Shown here: one piece after another, positions 62,952-64,000 of the stretch | How positions within the stretch are numbered: the first letter of the stretch is position 1 | Layout: every line of letters begins with the position of its first letter | Source of the DNA: Leptodactylus fallax | Lineage: Eukaryota > Chordata > Amphibia > Anura > Leptodactylidae | Assembly: GCA_947044405.1 (NCBI GenBank) | Contig: CAMRHE010000054.1 | Coordinates: 5,843,501 to 5,907,500, forward strand | DNA length: 64,000 nt | Direction of reading: 5' to 3' | The notes under the pieces: generated by a model | The model's input: only the letters and a program-made list of their open reading frames with translations | What the model was told of the DNA's origin: nothing | The model's database searches: none | Program-made: the position numbers and the translations under genes

Positions 62952-64000
62952 CAGTGCCTTGCGAAAGTATTCGGCCCCCTTGAACTTTTCAACCTTTTGC
63001 CACATTTCAGGCTTCAAACATAAGGATATAACATTTTAATTTTTTGTTGAAGAATCAACAAGTGGGACACAATTGTGAAGGGGAACGAAATTTATTGGTT
63101 ATTTTAAACTTTTATAAAAAATAAAAAACTGAAAAGTGGGGCGTGCAATATTATTCGGCCCCTTTACTTTTAGTGCAGCAAACTCACTCCAGAAGTTCAG
63201 TGAGGATCTCTGAATGATCCAATGTTGTCCTAAATGACTGATGATGATAAATATAATCCACCTGTGTGTAATCAAGTCGCTGTATAAATGCACCTGCTCT
63301 GTGATAGTCTCAGGGTTCTGTTTAAAGTGCAGAGAGCATCATGAAGACCAAGGAACACACCAGGCAGGTCCGTGATACTGTTGTGGAGAAGTTTAAAGCC
63401 GGATTTGGATACAAAAAGATTTCCCAAACTTTAAACATCCCAAGGAGCACTGTGCAAGCGATCATATTGAAATGGAAGGAGTATCAGACCACTGCAAATC
63501 GTACAAATTGTGCAGTCGTACACTGCACAAATCTGGCCTTTATGGAAGAGTGGCAAGAAGAAAGCCATTTCTCAAAGATATCCATAAAAAGTCTCATTTA
63601 AAGTTTACCACAAGCCACCTGGGAGACACACCAAACATGTGGAAGAAGGTGCTCTGGTCCGATGAAACCAAAATCAAACTTTTTGGCCACAATGCAAAAC
63701 AATATGTTTGGTGTAAAAGCAACACAGCTCATCACCCTGAACACACCATCCCCACTGTCAAACATGGTGGTGGCAGCATCATGGTTTGGCCCTGCTTTTC
63801 TTTAGCAGGGACAGGGAAGATGGTTAAAATTGATGGGAAGATGGATGGAGCCAAATACAGGACCATTCTGGAAGAAAACCTGTTGGAGTCTGCAAAAGAC
63901 CTGAGACTGGGACGGAGATTTATCTTCCAACAAGACAATGATCCCAAACATAAAGCAAAATCTACAATGGAATGGTTCACAAATAAACGTATCCAGGTGT
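62952..64000 (+). mobile_element. Tc1-like transposon (family Tc1-B), copy 2, runs off window
   Basis: It starts after TA (62950-62951) with CAGTGCCTTGCGAAAGTATT. It aligns with copy 1 at 40322 in the same orientation with few differences. The right end lies beyond base 64000. Confidence 0.9.
63341..64000 (+). pseudogene. Tc1-B transposase, internally deleted, partial
   Basis: It begins MKTKEHTRQVRDTVVEKFKA, then GFGYKKISQTLNIPRSTVQA (intact HTH). At about 63500 a deletion of more than 100 bases relative to copy 1 removes the hinge and second HTH and shifts the frame. Downstream sequence still encodes pieces of the catalytic core ([25 protein letters not shown]). It cannot make a functional enzyme. 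Confidence 0.85.

Larger units (their letters stand above)
55829..64000 (-). other. BMP5 intron 1 (partial, continues beyond window)
   Basis: The acceptor is cctttcag before exon 2. No exon 1 is found here: there is no signal peptide or early prodomain frame on the minus strand. Unassigned stretches are 55860-56930, 59550-61550 and 62070-62950. Confidence 0.8.

Overview
The window is vertebrate genomic DNA, most likely from an anuran amphibian and probably a neobatrachian frog or toad. The only host gene I can support is BMP5, on the minus strand. Six coding exons (2 to 7) are present with correct phase at every junction. They give the last 292 codons plus a stop, including the furin site and the whole seven-cysteine ligand. 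Exon 1 (signal peptide and first half of the prodomain) is not seen between exon 2 and base 64000, so it lies upstream of the window. The frog assignment is an inference. It rests on the BMP5 sequence, the mix of Tc1 families, Penelope-like elements, L1-Tx1 relics, a Ty3/gypsy relic, hAT elements and several short inverted-repeat families that I associate with frog genomes.

Layout, left to right. Bases 1-1650 are a Penelope-like element (minus strand) interrupted by an L2-like LINE. Bases 1650-4726 are BMP5 3' flank and 3'UTR with one copy of interspersed family A. Bases 4727-8432 hold exons 7, 6, 5 and 4 with short introns; intron 4 has a GC donor. Bases 8433-36873 are the 28.4 kb intron 3. 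It holds a broken gypsy element with LINE, Tc1 and minisatellite insertions (12.1-17.1 kb), a 3.1 kb hAT element with a perfect 8-bp target duplication (20.0-23.1 kb), a nearly complete Tc1 element (25.6-27.2 kb), a Penelope element inside an older Tc1-like repeat (29.1-30.3 kb), an L1-Tx1 ORF1 relic, a 0.8 kb foldback palindrome, a mariner relic and a small hAT MITE. Exon 3 is at 36.9-37.0 kb. Intron 2 (37.0-55.6 kb) holds a 28-bp minisatellite, two more Tc1 elements, a 4 kb array of about 390-bp units carrying a solo LTR, an L1-Tx1 ORF2 fragment and many MITEs. Exon 2 is at 55.6-55.8 kb. The rest is intron 1, with Tc1-derived fragments, a 32-bp minisatellite and the left part of another Tc1 element running off the end.

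The gene makes one product, a secreted TGF-beta superfamily ligand precursor. Nearly everything else is transposon-derived, much of it nested, so the insertion order can be read from the sequence. I found no tRNA, rRNA, CRISPR or second host gene. No new biological system is evident. The best leads are the GC-AG intron in BMP5, the nested insertions with exact target duplications, a hammerhead-like motif in the Penelope ends, the foldback element, and a few repeat-poor intronic blocks that could be BMP5 enhancers.
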